DNA from: Streptomyces bicolor
GTDB taxonomy: Bacteria > Actinomycetota > Actinomycetes > Streptomycetales > Streptomycetaceae
Direction of reading: 5' to 3'
DNA: 64,000 bases
Assembly (NCBI RefSeq): GCF_000719285.1
Contig: NZ_JOFS01000005.1
Location: 62,001 to 126,000 of the forward strand
Every line of letters starts with the position of its first letter. The first letter of the stretch is position 1. Below the pieces are notes generated by a model. The model was given only the letters and a program-made list of their open reading frames with translations. It had not been told where the DNA came from and did no database searches. Positions 8,482 to 16,438 of the stretch are shown one piece after another. Position numbers and translations under genes: made by a program.

Positions 8482-8553
8482 TCGACACGCCACTCGACAC
8501 GCCACTCGACACGTCACTCGACATGTAACTCGACGCGTCACCCGGCACGACCC
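8482..8553 (+). repeat. 12-bp tandem repeat in the leader of the ABC importer operon
   Basis: TCGACACGCCAC is repeated at exact 12-bp period from 8482: two perfect copies, then TCGACACGTCAC, TCGACATGTAAC, TCGACGCGTCAC, and a sixth decayed unit CCGGCACGACCC. The block ends 44 bases before the start codon of the binding protein. A period near one helical turn would put successive units on one DNA face, suiting cooperative protein binding. Slippage without function is equally possible. Confidence 0.85.
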
Positions 8554-8597
8554 CGGACGCCCGCCTCCCGCGGGCCTGCCCCTCGGAGAGCCCTGCC

Positions 8598-9632
8598 ATG
8601 ATCACTCCTGAGTCCAGCATGCCTTCCGCCGCCTCCCGCAGACGGTTCCTCGCCCTGTCCGCCGGCGCGCTGGCCACCACGGCGCTGGCCGCGGCCGGCT
8701 GTTCGGCGCCGGAGAAAGCGTCGGCCTCGGCCAAGCCCGCATCCTCGGGGGGCAAGGAGCTGACGAAGATCGGACTCGACTACCCCTTCACGCAGCTCCC
8801 GCTCTACTCCACGCTGGTCAAGCTGTCCACGGCCGAGGCGAAGAAGCACGGCAGCTCCCTGATCACCACGAGCGACAACGCCAACGCCGACACGCAGGCC
8901 TCCAACCTCAACACCTGGATCGCGCAGAAGGTCCCGGCGATCGTCTCCTTCCCGATGGTGTTCGAGGCCATGGAGGCCGTCGCGCAGCGTGCCATGGAGG
9001 CGGGCCTGATCTGGGTCACCTACGGCGGATCGCTGGAGCACCAGAGCGCCGACATCCAGTTCAGCTTCCGTGCGGGCGGAACCCAGTTGGGCGAGGCGGC
9101 GGCGAAGTGGGCCGAGGAGAGCCTCGGGGGCAAGGGCAAGGTCGCCTTCCTCACCGACAGCACCATCGAGCTGGGCCGCGAGCGCACCAAGGGCATGGTC
9201 GAGGCCTTCACCAAGGCCGCTCCCGGCGTGGACGTGGTGGCACAGGAACAGGCCATCGACCCGGACACCGGCTTGTCCAAGGCCAAGGCCATCCTCGCCA
9301 AGCACCCCGACCTCAACATCGTCCTCGGTATCACCGACGCCGCCGCGTACGGCGCCTACAAGGCCCTGCAGCAGACGGGCCGCGCCAGGGACGATGCCAA
9401 GACCTTCGTCGGCGGGCAGGACGGCTCCGCGCCCTCCCTCCTCGCGATCAAGCAGGGCACCTTCTACCGGGCCTCCGCTGCCCTGGCCCCGAACGATCTC
9501 GCCGCCGCCATCGTCGACGTGCCGCTCGCGGTCGCCGCCGGCAAGGCCAACCCCAGCGCCCAGGTGCCGATCAACCTCGTACAGCGCGGCGACACGGCCA
9601 GGATCGATGACCTGCTCGCCCAGAACGCCTAG
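8598..9632 (+). CDS. Sugar-type ABC importer substrate-binding lipoprotein
   Basis: A 344-residue type-1 periplasmic-binding-fold protein that captures the ligand outside the membrane. A twin-arginine signal (SRRRFLALS) runs into a lipobox ending at Cys 35 (AAAGC), so it is a Tat-exported lipoprotein. The mature part has RbsB-like elements such as AIVSFPMVFEAMEAVAQRA and LGITDAAAYGAYKAL. The ATG at 8598 has GGAG nine bases upstream; an ATG at 8619 would shorten the n-region. The ATPase and permease genes follow at 8 bases and by overlap, and an amidohydrolase closes the operon. The ligand is unknown. Confidence 0.9.
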   Translation: MITPESSMPSAASRRRFLALSAGALATTALAAAGCSAPEKASASAKPASSGGKELTKIGLDYPFTQLPLYSTLVKLSTAEAKKHGSSLITTSDNANADTQASNLNTWIAQKVPAIVSFPMVFEAMEAVAQRAMEAGLIWVTYGGSLEHQSADIQFSFRAGGTQLGEAAAKWAEESLGGKGKVAFLTDSTIELGRERTKGMVEAFTKAAPGVDVVAQEQAIDPDTGLSKAKAILAKHPDLNIVLGITDAAAYGAYKALQQTGRARDDAKTFVGGQDGSAPSLLAIKQGTFYRASAALAPNDLAAAIVDVPLAVAAGKANPSAQVPINLVQRGDTARIDDLLAQNA

Positions 9633-9640
9633 GGCCGGCC

Positions 9641-11158
9641 ATGACGACGAACCTCCGTATCCGGGGGCTGACCAAGTCCTTCGGCGGGGTCAAAGCCCTG
9701 GACGGCGTGGACCTCACCGTCCCCGCCGGTCAGGTGCACGCTCTGCTCGGCCACAACGGCGCGGGCAAGTCCACCCTCATCAAATGCCTCGGCGGCGCCT
9801 TCCCGCCGGACTCCGGGACGATCGAGATCGGCGACCGGTCCTACACCCGCCTCACCCCGCGCGAGTCCATCACCGCGGGCGCGGCGATCATCTACCAGTC
9901 CCTCAGCGTGGTCGACGCGCTGACGGTCGCGGAGAACGTCTTCCTTGGCCAGGAGTGGACCCGCCACGGACGTGTCGACCGGCGCGTCCAAGAGGAGGCA
10001 GCGGCCGGCCTGCTGGAACGGGTGGCGGCCAGTTGCTCCCCGCGCGACCGCGTCGGCGACCTGCCGACGGGCCAGCGCCAGCTGGTGGAGATCGCCAAAG
10101 CGCTCAGCCGCAGCGCGTCCGTGCTCGTTCTGGACGAACCGACCGCCGCCCTGTCCGGCGCCGAGAGCGACGCCCTGGCCGAACGGGTCGAGGACCTGCG
10201 CGCCCAGGGCCTCGCCATCGTCTACGTCACCCACCTGCTGTCCGAGGTGGAGCGACTCGCGGACGCGGTCACCGTGATGCGCGACGGCCGTGTCACCCAC
10301 CACTCGTCCGTGGCCGGGCTCTCGCGCAATGAGCTGGTGGAGGCCATTGCCGGCCGCCGTCACGACGCCACGACACGGAGCGGTCCCGCGCGGACCGCCG
10401 GGCGGCCTCGCCTCACCGTCGACGGACTGTACGGCCCCGGCTTCGGCCCCGTCAGCCTCACCGTCGGCGAAGGCGAACGGGTCGGACTGTTCGGTCTCAT
10501 CGGCTCCGGCCGAACGCGCCTGCTGGAGACCCTCTTCGGCCGACGCCGGGGACAGGGCGGAACGATCCGGGTCGGGGAACTCACGGTGAACCCCACCCGG
10601 CCCGCCCAGGCCCTCGCCGCCGGGATCGCCCTGGTACCCGCGGACCGGCGGGCCCAGGCGCTGTTCCCGTCGCTGACCGCGCAGGACAACGTGCTACTGC
10701 CCTCGATCCGGACGCTCTCCCGCGCCGGGGTGCGGGCGCTCGGCGTCGAGCGCCGTGTCTTCGGCTCCCTGGCCGAGAGCGTCGGGCTGCGCCCCGCCCG
10801 CCCAGGACTTCCCGCGGGCGCCTTCTCCGGCGGCAATCAGCAAAAACTCGTCCTCGGCCGGTGGATCAACGAAGCCCGCGACGTGGAAGTGCTGCTGCTG
10901 GACGAACCGACCCAGGGCGTCGACGTCGGCGCCCGCCAGGAGATCTACCGCGTGGTGACCGGGCTGGCCGACGAACGCGGTACGGCCGTGCTGTTCGCCT
11001 CCAGCGACCCCGAGGAGGTCGTCGCCCTCGCCGACCGCTGCCTGATCGTCGCCGGCGGACGCATCGTCGGCGAACTCTCCGGCCCCGACCTCACCGAACA
11101 GACCCTGCTGTCGGCCGTCCACGAGCCCGACTCCCGGCCCGCCCAAGGAGCAGCATGA
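9641..11158 (+). CDS. Sugar-type ABC importer, double ATPase (RbsA-like)
   Basis: A 505-residue protein with two fused nucleotide-binding domains. The first has a full Walker A (LLGHNGAGKST, about residue 38) and Walker B (VLVLDEPTAAL), with TGQRQLVEIAKAL as signature. The second has the degenerate P-loop GLIGSGRTRLLETL typical of RbsA proteins, and the signature FSGGNQQKLVLGRW followed by LLLDEPTQGVDVGA. It energises the permease encoded next, whose ATG overlaps this stop codon (ATGA). Length and architecture match ribose/galactoside-class importers. The final 30 residues are variable. Confidence 0.93.
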   Translation: MTTNLRIRGLTKSFGGVKALDGVDLTVPAGQVHALLGHNGAGKSTLIKCLGGAFPPDSGTIEIGDRSYTRLTPRESITAGAAIIYQSLSVVDALTVAENVFLGQEWTRHGRVDRRVQEEAAAGLLERVAASCSPRDRVGDLPTGQRQLVEIAKALSRSASVLVLDEPTAALSGAESDALAERVEDLRAQGLAIVYVTHLLSEVERLADAVTVMRDGRVTHHSSVAGLSRNELVEAIAGRRHDATTRSGPARTAGRPRLTVDGLYGPGFGPVSLTVGEGERVGLFGLIGSGRTRLLETLFGRRRGQGGTIRVGELTVNPTRPAQALAAGIALVPADRRAQALFPSLTAQDNVLLPSIRTLSRAGVRALGVERRVFGSLAESVGLRPARPGLPAGAFSGGNQQKLVLGRWINEARDVEVLLLDEPTQGVDVGARQEIYRVVTGLADERGTAVLFASSDPEEVVALADRCLIVAGGRIVGELSGPDLTEQTLLSAVHEPDSRPAQGAA

Positions 11159-12135
11159 CCACCGCCGACCGCTTCCTCACCCGTCCACGCGTCCTGGCCA
11201 CGGGCGGTCTGACCACCCTCAGACGCCAGCCCCTGCTTGTCGTCCTCGCCGTGATGGTGGTGGCCTTCCAGCTCTCGACCGACAGCTTCCTCGACCCGGC
11301 CAACCTCGGCGGCATCGCCACCGACGCGGCCACCCTGGCCATCGTCGCCGTACCGCTGGCCCTGCTCGTCATCAGCGGCTACCTCGACCTCTCCGTCGGT
11401 TCCACCTTTGCCCTCGGCGGGCTGGTCGCGGGCTGGCTGGCGACCAACGGGCACACGCCGGCCGTCGCCGTCCTCGGGGCGCTGGCGGCCGGAGCCGCGG
11501 TCGGCGTCGTCAACGGCGTGCTGTGCTGCCATCTCGGGCTCTCCCCGTTCATCGTCACGCTCGGCATGCTCACCGCGATACGCGGCCTTGCACAGCAGCT
11601 CTTCCCCCTGCCTTTGAGCGGATTCGGCTCCGGATTCGCCTGGCTGGGCGGCGCGCGGATCGCGGGGATCGCCGCACCGGTCGTCGTCGCCGCGCTCGTC
11701 CTCATCGCCGGCGCCCTCTTCCTGGCGCTCACCCCGACCGGTCGCCACGTGTTCGCCATCGGCGTCAACCGCGAGGCCGCACACCTGTCCGGCATCAACA
11801 TCCGCCGTACGCCCTTCGCACTGTTCGTGGCCACGGGCGCGGCCGCCGCTCTCGCAGGCACCATCAAGGCATCGGTCCTGGACAGCGTGGTCGCGGGTAC
11901 CTCCGGCTCCGGCTTCGAACTCGCCGTTCTGACAGCGGTGCTCATCGGCGGGGTCGCGCTGACCGGCGGCTCCGGGTCGATTCTCGGCGTCCTGCTCGGG
12001 GTGCTCTTCCTCGGCGGGCTGCAGAACGGCCTCACGCTGCTGAGCGTGCCGACGTTCTGGCAGCAGATGGCCCAGGGCACAGCGCTGGTGGCGGGCGCCG
12101 CACTGGCGTATTTCGCACCCCGCCCCGGGCGCTGA
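11155..12135 (+). CDS. Sugar-type ABC importer permease (RbsC-like)
   Basis: A 326-residue membrane subunit with 8-10 predicted transmembrane segments. The BPD_transp_2 family features are clear: GYLDLSVGSTFALGG near residue 78 and FAIGVNREAAHLSGI followed by AVLIGGVALTGGSGSILG in the C-terminal half. The ATG at 11155 overlaps the ATPase stop, so the two are coupled. It forms the channel for the ligand delivered by the Tat lipoprotein. The amidohydrolase downstream suggests the imported compound carries an amide, ester or cyclic nitrogen bond rather than being a plain sugar. Confidence 0.92.
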   Translation: MTTADRFLTRPRVLATGGLTTLRRQPLLVVLAVMVVAFQLSTDSFLDPANLGGIATDAATLAIVAVPLALLVISGYLDLSVGSTFALGGLVAGWLATNGHTPAVAVLGALAAGAAVGVVNGVLCCHLGLSPFIVTLGMLTAIRGLAQQLFPLPLSGFGSGFAWLGGARIAGIAAPVVVAALVLIAGALFLALTPTGRHVFAIGVNREAAHLSGINIRRTPFALFVATGAAAALAGTIKASVLDSVVAGTSGSGFELAVLTAVLIGGVALTGGSGSILGVLLGVLFLGGLQNGLTLLSVPTFWQQMAQGTALVAGAALAYFAPRPGR

Positions 12136-12176
12136 CCTCCAAAGCCCGTTCTTCCCTCCCCTCAAGGAGTTCACCT

Positions 12177-13874
12177 GTGACCGAATCCGCTCCCACCCTT
12201 ATCCTGACCGGCGGTCAGGTCCTCACCGTCGACCGGGACTTCACCGTCGCGGAGGGAGTGGCCGTACGCGACCGGGCCATTGTCGCCGTCGGCAGCGACG
12301 CCGAGATGCGCGCCCTGGCCGGGCCAGGCACCCGTGTCGTCGAACTCGACGGCAGGACCGTCCTGCCCGGCATCAACGACTCCCACCTGCACGGGGCCGC
12401 CTACGGGATGACCAAGCCCCCCTTCGCCCTCGATGTCGGCCATCCCGCGGTCGGGTCGATCGCCGACATCACCGCGCTCGTCGGCGGCGCGGTGTCCGCC
12501 GCCCCGCCAGGCGAGTGGATCGTCGGCCTCGGCTGGGACGCCGGCTACCTCACCGAGTGCCTCACGGCCCCCGGGCGCTTCCCACACCGCCGCGACCTGG
12601 ACGCGGTGGCCCCGGACAACCCGGTCTGCCTGACCGACTTCTCCGCCCACATGGTGTGGGCCAACACCGCCGCCCTGCGCGTCTGCGGCATCGACGCGGA
12701 CACCGCCGCGCCGGACGGCGGCGTCATCGACACCGATCCCGACGGCAAGCCCACCGGCATCCTGCGCGAAGCCGCCCAGCGGCTCGTCCAGAGCGCGCTG
12801 CCCACCCCCACCGTCGCCCAGCGCCGCCAGGCCATCGAAGGCGTGATCCGGGAACTGCACTCCCGGGGCATCACCAGCTACACCGAGCCCGGACTCGGCC
12901 CCGGCGGCACCGGCACCCTCTTCGGCGGCCTGAGCACCGACAACTGGACCGCGTACGCCGACCTCGCCGCAGCAGGTGACCTTCAGGCGCGCGTCAGCGT
13001 GCTGCTGCTCCCTGCGCCGATGGGCGGATCCGCCGACGACGTGCGCAAGGGGCTGGCCGAGCTGCGCCGCCCGGAGTCGGCCGACCCGCGGCTGCTGAAC
13101 GTCATCGGCGTCAAGATCTTCGCCGACGGCGTGCCCCCCAACCGTACGGCGTGGATGAACGATCCGTACCCGGACGGTGGCCACGGCGCCCTCTGCGTGC
13201 ACGGAGAGTCGCCCGCCCTCCAGGTCGAGGAGCTGCGCGAGATGATCCGCATCGCGCACGAGGCCGGATTCCAGCTCGGGGTGCACGTCACCGGCGACCG
13301 GGCCATCGACACCGTCGTGGACGCCTTCGTCGCGGCCGACGAGGCCGCACCCCGCCCCGACGCCCGCCACTACGTCATCCACGGCGACTTCATCGGAGCG
13401 GACAGCCTGACCAAACTCGCCGCGCACGGCTACGGCGTCAACATGAACCCCGGCATCAAGTGGACCATCTCCGACCTCATGGACGAGATCGTGGGACCAC
13501 AACGGTCGGCGTACCAATGGCCGGTGCGCTCAGCGATCGACGCGGGCGTCAGGGTCTGCTCCAGCTCCGACGCGCCGATCACCGAACCCGACTGGCGCCA
13601 GGGTGTGGCGTCGATGATGCTGCGCGAATCCAAAGCAAGCGGTCAGCGAAGTGGCCCCGAGCAGTGCGTGGACCTCGCCTCCGCCCTGCGCGCCTACACG
13701 GTCAACGCGGCCTGGCAGGACTTCGCCGACGACTGGAAGGGCACCATCGAACCCGGCAAGGTTGCGGACCTGTGCGTCCTGGACCGCCCGCTCCTGCATC
13801 TCGACCCGCACGACATCAGCCAGGTGGAGGTGGCCCTCACGGTGTTCGACGGGCGCGTCGTCCACGAACGCTGA
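12177..13874 (+). CDS. YtcJ-like metal-dependent amidohydrolase
   Basis: A 565-residue amidohydrolase-superfamily enzyme. The N-terminal beta domain leads to the metal motif in PGINDSHLHGAAYG (about residues 61-73). Later metal or active-site elements are GVHVTGDRAIDTVVD, HYVIHGDF and CSSSDAPITEPDW; the C-terminal GTIEPGKVADLCVLD is the classic amidohydrolase ending. The start is GTG 12177 with AAGGAG seven bases upstream. It lies 41 bases behind the importer permease and probably hydrolyses the imported compound in the cytoplasm. YtcJ-like proteins have few proven substrates, so none is assigned. Confidence 0.9.
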   Translation: MTESAPTLILTGGQVLTVDRDFTVAEGVAVRDRAIVAVGSDAEMRALAGPGTRVVELDGRTVLPGINDSHLHGAAYGMTKPPFALDVGHPAVGSIADITALVGGAVSAAPPGEWIVGLGWDAGYLTECLTAPGRFPHRRDLDAVAPDNPVCLTDFSAHMVWANTAALRVCGIDADTAAPDGGVIDTDPDGKPTGILREAAQRLVQSALPTPTVAQRRQAIEGVIRELHSRGITSYTEPGLGPGGTGTLFGGLSTDNWTAYADLAAAGDLQARVSVLLLPAPMGGSADDVRKGLAELRRPESADPRLLNVIGVKIFADGVPPNRTAWMNDPYPDGGHGALCVHGESPALQVEELREMIRIAHEAGFQLGVHVTGDRAIDTVVDAFVAADEAAPRPDARHYVIHGDFIGADSLTKLAAHGYGVNMNPGIKWTISDLMDEIVGPQRSAYQWPVRSAIDAGVRVCSSSDAPITEPDWRQGVASMMLRESKASGQRSGPEQCVDLASALRAYTVNAAWQDFADDWKGTIEPGKVADLCVLDRPLLHLDPHDISQVEVALTVFDGRVVHER

Positions 13875-14002
13875 GTGGGGCGTGGGGGAGCGGTGGTTGT
13901 GGAGGCCATGTGCGCCACTTCCTCGTGTGCGGTGGGGACGGGTACGTGTTCGCACACCGTAGGAAGGTGCAGGTCAGGGGCACATGTGGCGGGACGACAT
14001 AG

Positions 14003-14225
14003 TTCGGGGCGCAGCGGCAGGCCGGATTCGGGGTCCTCGCCGGACACGAAGAGCGCGTTACGCGCCACGTCGCCGCTCAAGGCGAGGCCACCCTTCAGCG
14101 GCGGCTGGCGCTCCAGCACACGGTGTTCGCCGGTGTCCGGGCCTCGAATGAGAACCCGGATGGCCTGATGCCGTCTGTTCACGGTTGAGTGAACGCCCAT
14201 AAGCTCTGCGACCTCCGCGATCTGG
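14003..14225 (-). pseudogene. Likely gene remnant with a helix-turn-helix-like segment
   Basis: The 360-base gap after the amidohydrolase holds no intact gene, but the minus strand shows codon-like composition. In 14041-14100 the implied third positions are about 90 percent G/C, second about 50 and first about 70, the pattern of real genes here. The signal fades below about 14005. The reading gives IAEVAELMGVHSTVNRRHQ, which resembles a helix-turn-helix, followed by GEHRVLERQPPLKGGLAL and ALFVSGEDPESGLPL. The frame then degrades, and the front overlaps the secreted-protein start at 14235. I do not recognise the family. A truncated regulator is the best guess. Confidence 0.35.
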
Positions 14226-14234
14226 GGGGGTCTC

Positions 14235-15302
14235 GTGAACGGTCTCCGTGCGGTCATTGTCTGCCTTGTCATCACGTGTGCCTCGGTCGTGTCGCCGGCC
14301 GCGGCTGTGACGCCCGGCGCGGCTGCGAAGCCGAGCTGGTCGCCGCTGCCGGTGCCGGCGGCCGCCCCGCCGGTGACCGTGTCCGATCTCGCCGCCCGCG
14401 GGCCGGGCGAGGCGTGGGCGACCGGGTACGAGCACGCCGCCGATGGACCGCGGCCGATGCTGTACCGGTGGGACGGCACGGCGTGGAGCCGGGACACCGC
14501 CTTCCCCGGCGCCGGTGAGCCGGGCCGGCTCGGCAAGGTGCAGTTCGTCGACGACGAGGTGTGGATCTTCCGCGACCGCGCGGGAGCCCGAGAGATCCTG
14601 CGCCGGTCGGCGGGAGGGTGGAGTGCCGTCCCGTTGCCGCAGACCCTGTGGACCTACCAGGACTTCACCGCGGTACCGGGTGCCGCGTGGGTGGTCGGCG
14701 AGGACGACACCGGACTGAAGGTGTTGCACTACGACGGTTCCGGCTGGACCACCCAGTCCACCCCGGACGGTGTGCTGTTCCTGATGGGGATCACCGCGAG
14801 GACCGCCGCCGACGCATGGGCTTGGGCGGACACCAGCACCGGGACCACCGTCCTGCGCTGGAACGGCACGATGTGGCGGGACGCGAAGGTCCCGCTGCCG
14901 CCGAACAGCAATGTGCACACGATCCTGCTCGAACCGTCCGGCCGCGTCACGATCGGCGGCAGCCAGTACACCGACGGCGTGGCCCGCACCTACCTGATGA
15001 CCTTCAACGGCCGCACCTGGCACACCACTTACCCACCTCTGGGCGACACCTACACCGAGGCCATGGTGCGCGGCCCGGACGGCGCGCTCTGGCTGCCGGT
15101 GCGCAGCGACCGCGCGTTCCAGTCCAAGTACGCACGGGTGGACGGCATCCGCGCCACCTTCTCCTACGGCCCGGAGCGCAGAGACGCGATCGACGTCAAA
15201 CCGCGTGCACTGGCGAGGGCCGGGTTCTCACTGCTCTCCTTCGGAACCGTGGAGATCTACGGCTCGAAACCGAACCTGATGAGCGAGCGGCTGGGAGGCT
15301 GA
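14235..15302 (+). CDS. Secreted propeller-like repeat protein, copy 1
   Basis: A 355-residue predicted exported protein. A Sec signal (residues about 1-24, cleaved near SPAAA) precedes a body built from 40-50-residue units, each with an aspartate-glycine-tryptophan turn: YRWDGTAWSRD, HYDGSGWTTQ, RWNGTMWRD, TFNGRTWHT. Such spacing suggests a beta-propeller or tandem beta-sheet fold. The start is GTG 14235 after a G-run at 14223-14229. The next gene begins two bases after the stop and encodes a paralogue, so they form one unit. No catalytic motif is visible. An extracellular binding or scaffold role is a guess. Confidence 0.75.
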   Translation: MNGLRAVIVCLVITCASVVSPAAAVTPGAAAKPSWSPLPVPAAAPPVTVSDLAARGPGEAWATGYEHAADGPRPMLYRWDGTAWSRDTAFPGAGEPGRLGKVQFVDDEVWIFRDRAGAREILRRSAGGWSAVPLPQTLWTYQDFTAVPGAAWVVGEDDTGLKVLHYDGSGWTTQSTPDGVLFLMGITARTAADAWAWADTSTGTTVLRWNGTMWRDAKVPLPPNSNVHTILLEPSGRVTIGGSQYTDGVARTYLMTFNGRTWHTTYPPLGDTYTEAMVRGPDGALWLPVRSDRAFQSKYARVDGIRATFSYGPERRDAIDVKPRALARAGFSLLSFGTVEIYGSKPNLMSERLGG

Positions 15303-15304
15303 CC

Positions 15305-16432
15305 ATGGCACGCCGACTTCTCGTGGCACGCAGACTTCTCGTCGCGGCCCTCGCTGTCGCCATGACCATCGTCACCACCATGACCTCGGCCGCGGCGGAA
15401 ACCCTGTCCTGGCACCACGTTCCGGTTCCGGTACAGGTGCGCCCCCAGGCCGGGCTGAACGAGGCCGTGGCGTTCGGGCCGGACCGCGCGTGGGCGGTGG
15501 GTGCCGACGCCGTCGGCCGCGAGGCGCCGGGCTTCCCGCTGGTGCTGCGCTGGGACGGAACCGCGTGGCAGCGGCAGAGTCTGCCCGGGATCGGCTGGCA
15601 GGGAGAGCTGCTGTCCATCGCCGCGACCTCACCGACCGTCGTCTGGGCGGTCGGCCGCGACTCGGCGGGCGGCGCCCACCTGCTCCGCTTCGACGGCACC
15701 GCCTGGTCCGAGAGCCGGCCGCCGCGTGGTGTCGTGCTGACCAAAGCCGTCGCCGGCGGCGCAGAGACCTGGCTGATCGGTTCGCGGGACGGCGCACAGG
15801 TATTGCTGCGCTGGGACGGGCGCGGCTGGCGGGACGTGCCGGTGCCGCCGGGATCCGTGTACGGCCTGCACATCCTGGCGGCCGACGACGTCTGGGCCGC
15901 GGGCGAGACCAACTCGGGTGCGGCCGTGTCGCACTGGAACGGGCGGGCGTGGGAGCAGACGCTCGTGGACGGGTTCCCGCGGTCGGCCGTGGGCAGTGTG
16001 CTGGCGGTCTCGCCGACGGAGGTGTGGGCGGGTGGCACGGCCGGGTTCGTCGGCGGCCCGCCGGGCCGGCCGATTCCACCCCTGCTGGTCCGCTTCGACG
16101 GGCAGGCCTGGAGCCGGGTGACCGTGCCCACCGACTTCGGCGGGATCACCTCACTGGCGCCCACCAATTCCGGCTCGCTGGGCTGGGTCTCGGTGGCCCG
16201 CTCGCAGAAGTGGGGCCCGCCGGGCAGCACTCCACCGTTGGTCCCCGGGCCGGATTTCCTTGCCTGGAACGGACAGTCGTTCACCGAGTACAGCGAACCG
16301 GCGGTGGCCGGGGAGGGGCGCTCCAGGACGCTGCGGCTGGCACCGGTGCCGGGCACGGCGACGGTGTGGTCGGTCGGGCGCGCCGACGGTCCCGAGGGCA
16401 CCTTCGCACCGCGCATCCTGCGGTTCGGCTGA
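15305..16432 (+). CDS. Secreted propeller-like repeat protein, copy 2
   Basis: A 375-residue paralogue of the preceding gene, two bases behind it. The n-region is an internal duplication, RRLLVARRLLVA, before the signal core ALAVAMTIVTTMTSAAAE. The mature chain repeats the same units: LRWDGTAWQRQ, RFDGTAWSES, RWDGRGWRD, HWNGRAWEQ, RFDGQAWSR. Intervening strands repeatedly give a VWAVG or VWAAG motif, which supports a propeller of about six or seven blades. Its stop is 6 bases from the convergent membrane aminopropyltransferase-like gene. Function is unknown; the pair probably arose by tandem duplication. Confidence 0.75.
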   Translation: MARRLLVARRLLVAALAVAMTIVTTMTSAAAETLSWHHVPVPVQVRPQAGLNEAVAFGPDRAWAVGADAVGREAPGFPLVLRWDGTAWQRQSLPGIGWQGELLSIAATSPTVVWAVGRDSAGGAHLLRFDGTAWSESRPPRGVVLTKAVAGGAETWLIGSRDGAQVLLRWDGRGWRDVPVPPGSVYGLHILAADDVWAAGETNSGAAVSHWNGRAWEQTLVDGFPRSAVGSVLAVSPTEVWAGGTAGFVGGPPGRPIPPLLVRFDGQAWSRVTVPTDFGGITSLAPTNSGSLGWVSVARSQKWGPPGSTPPLVPGPDFLAWNGQSFTEYSEPAVAGEGRSRTLRLAPVPGTATVWSVGRADGPEGTFAPRILRFG

Positions 16433-16438
16433 GTAGTG

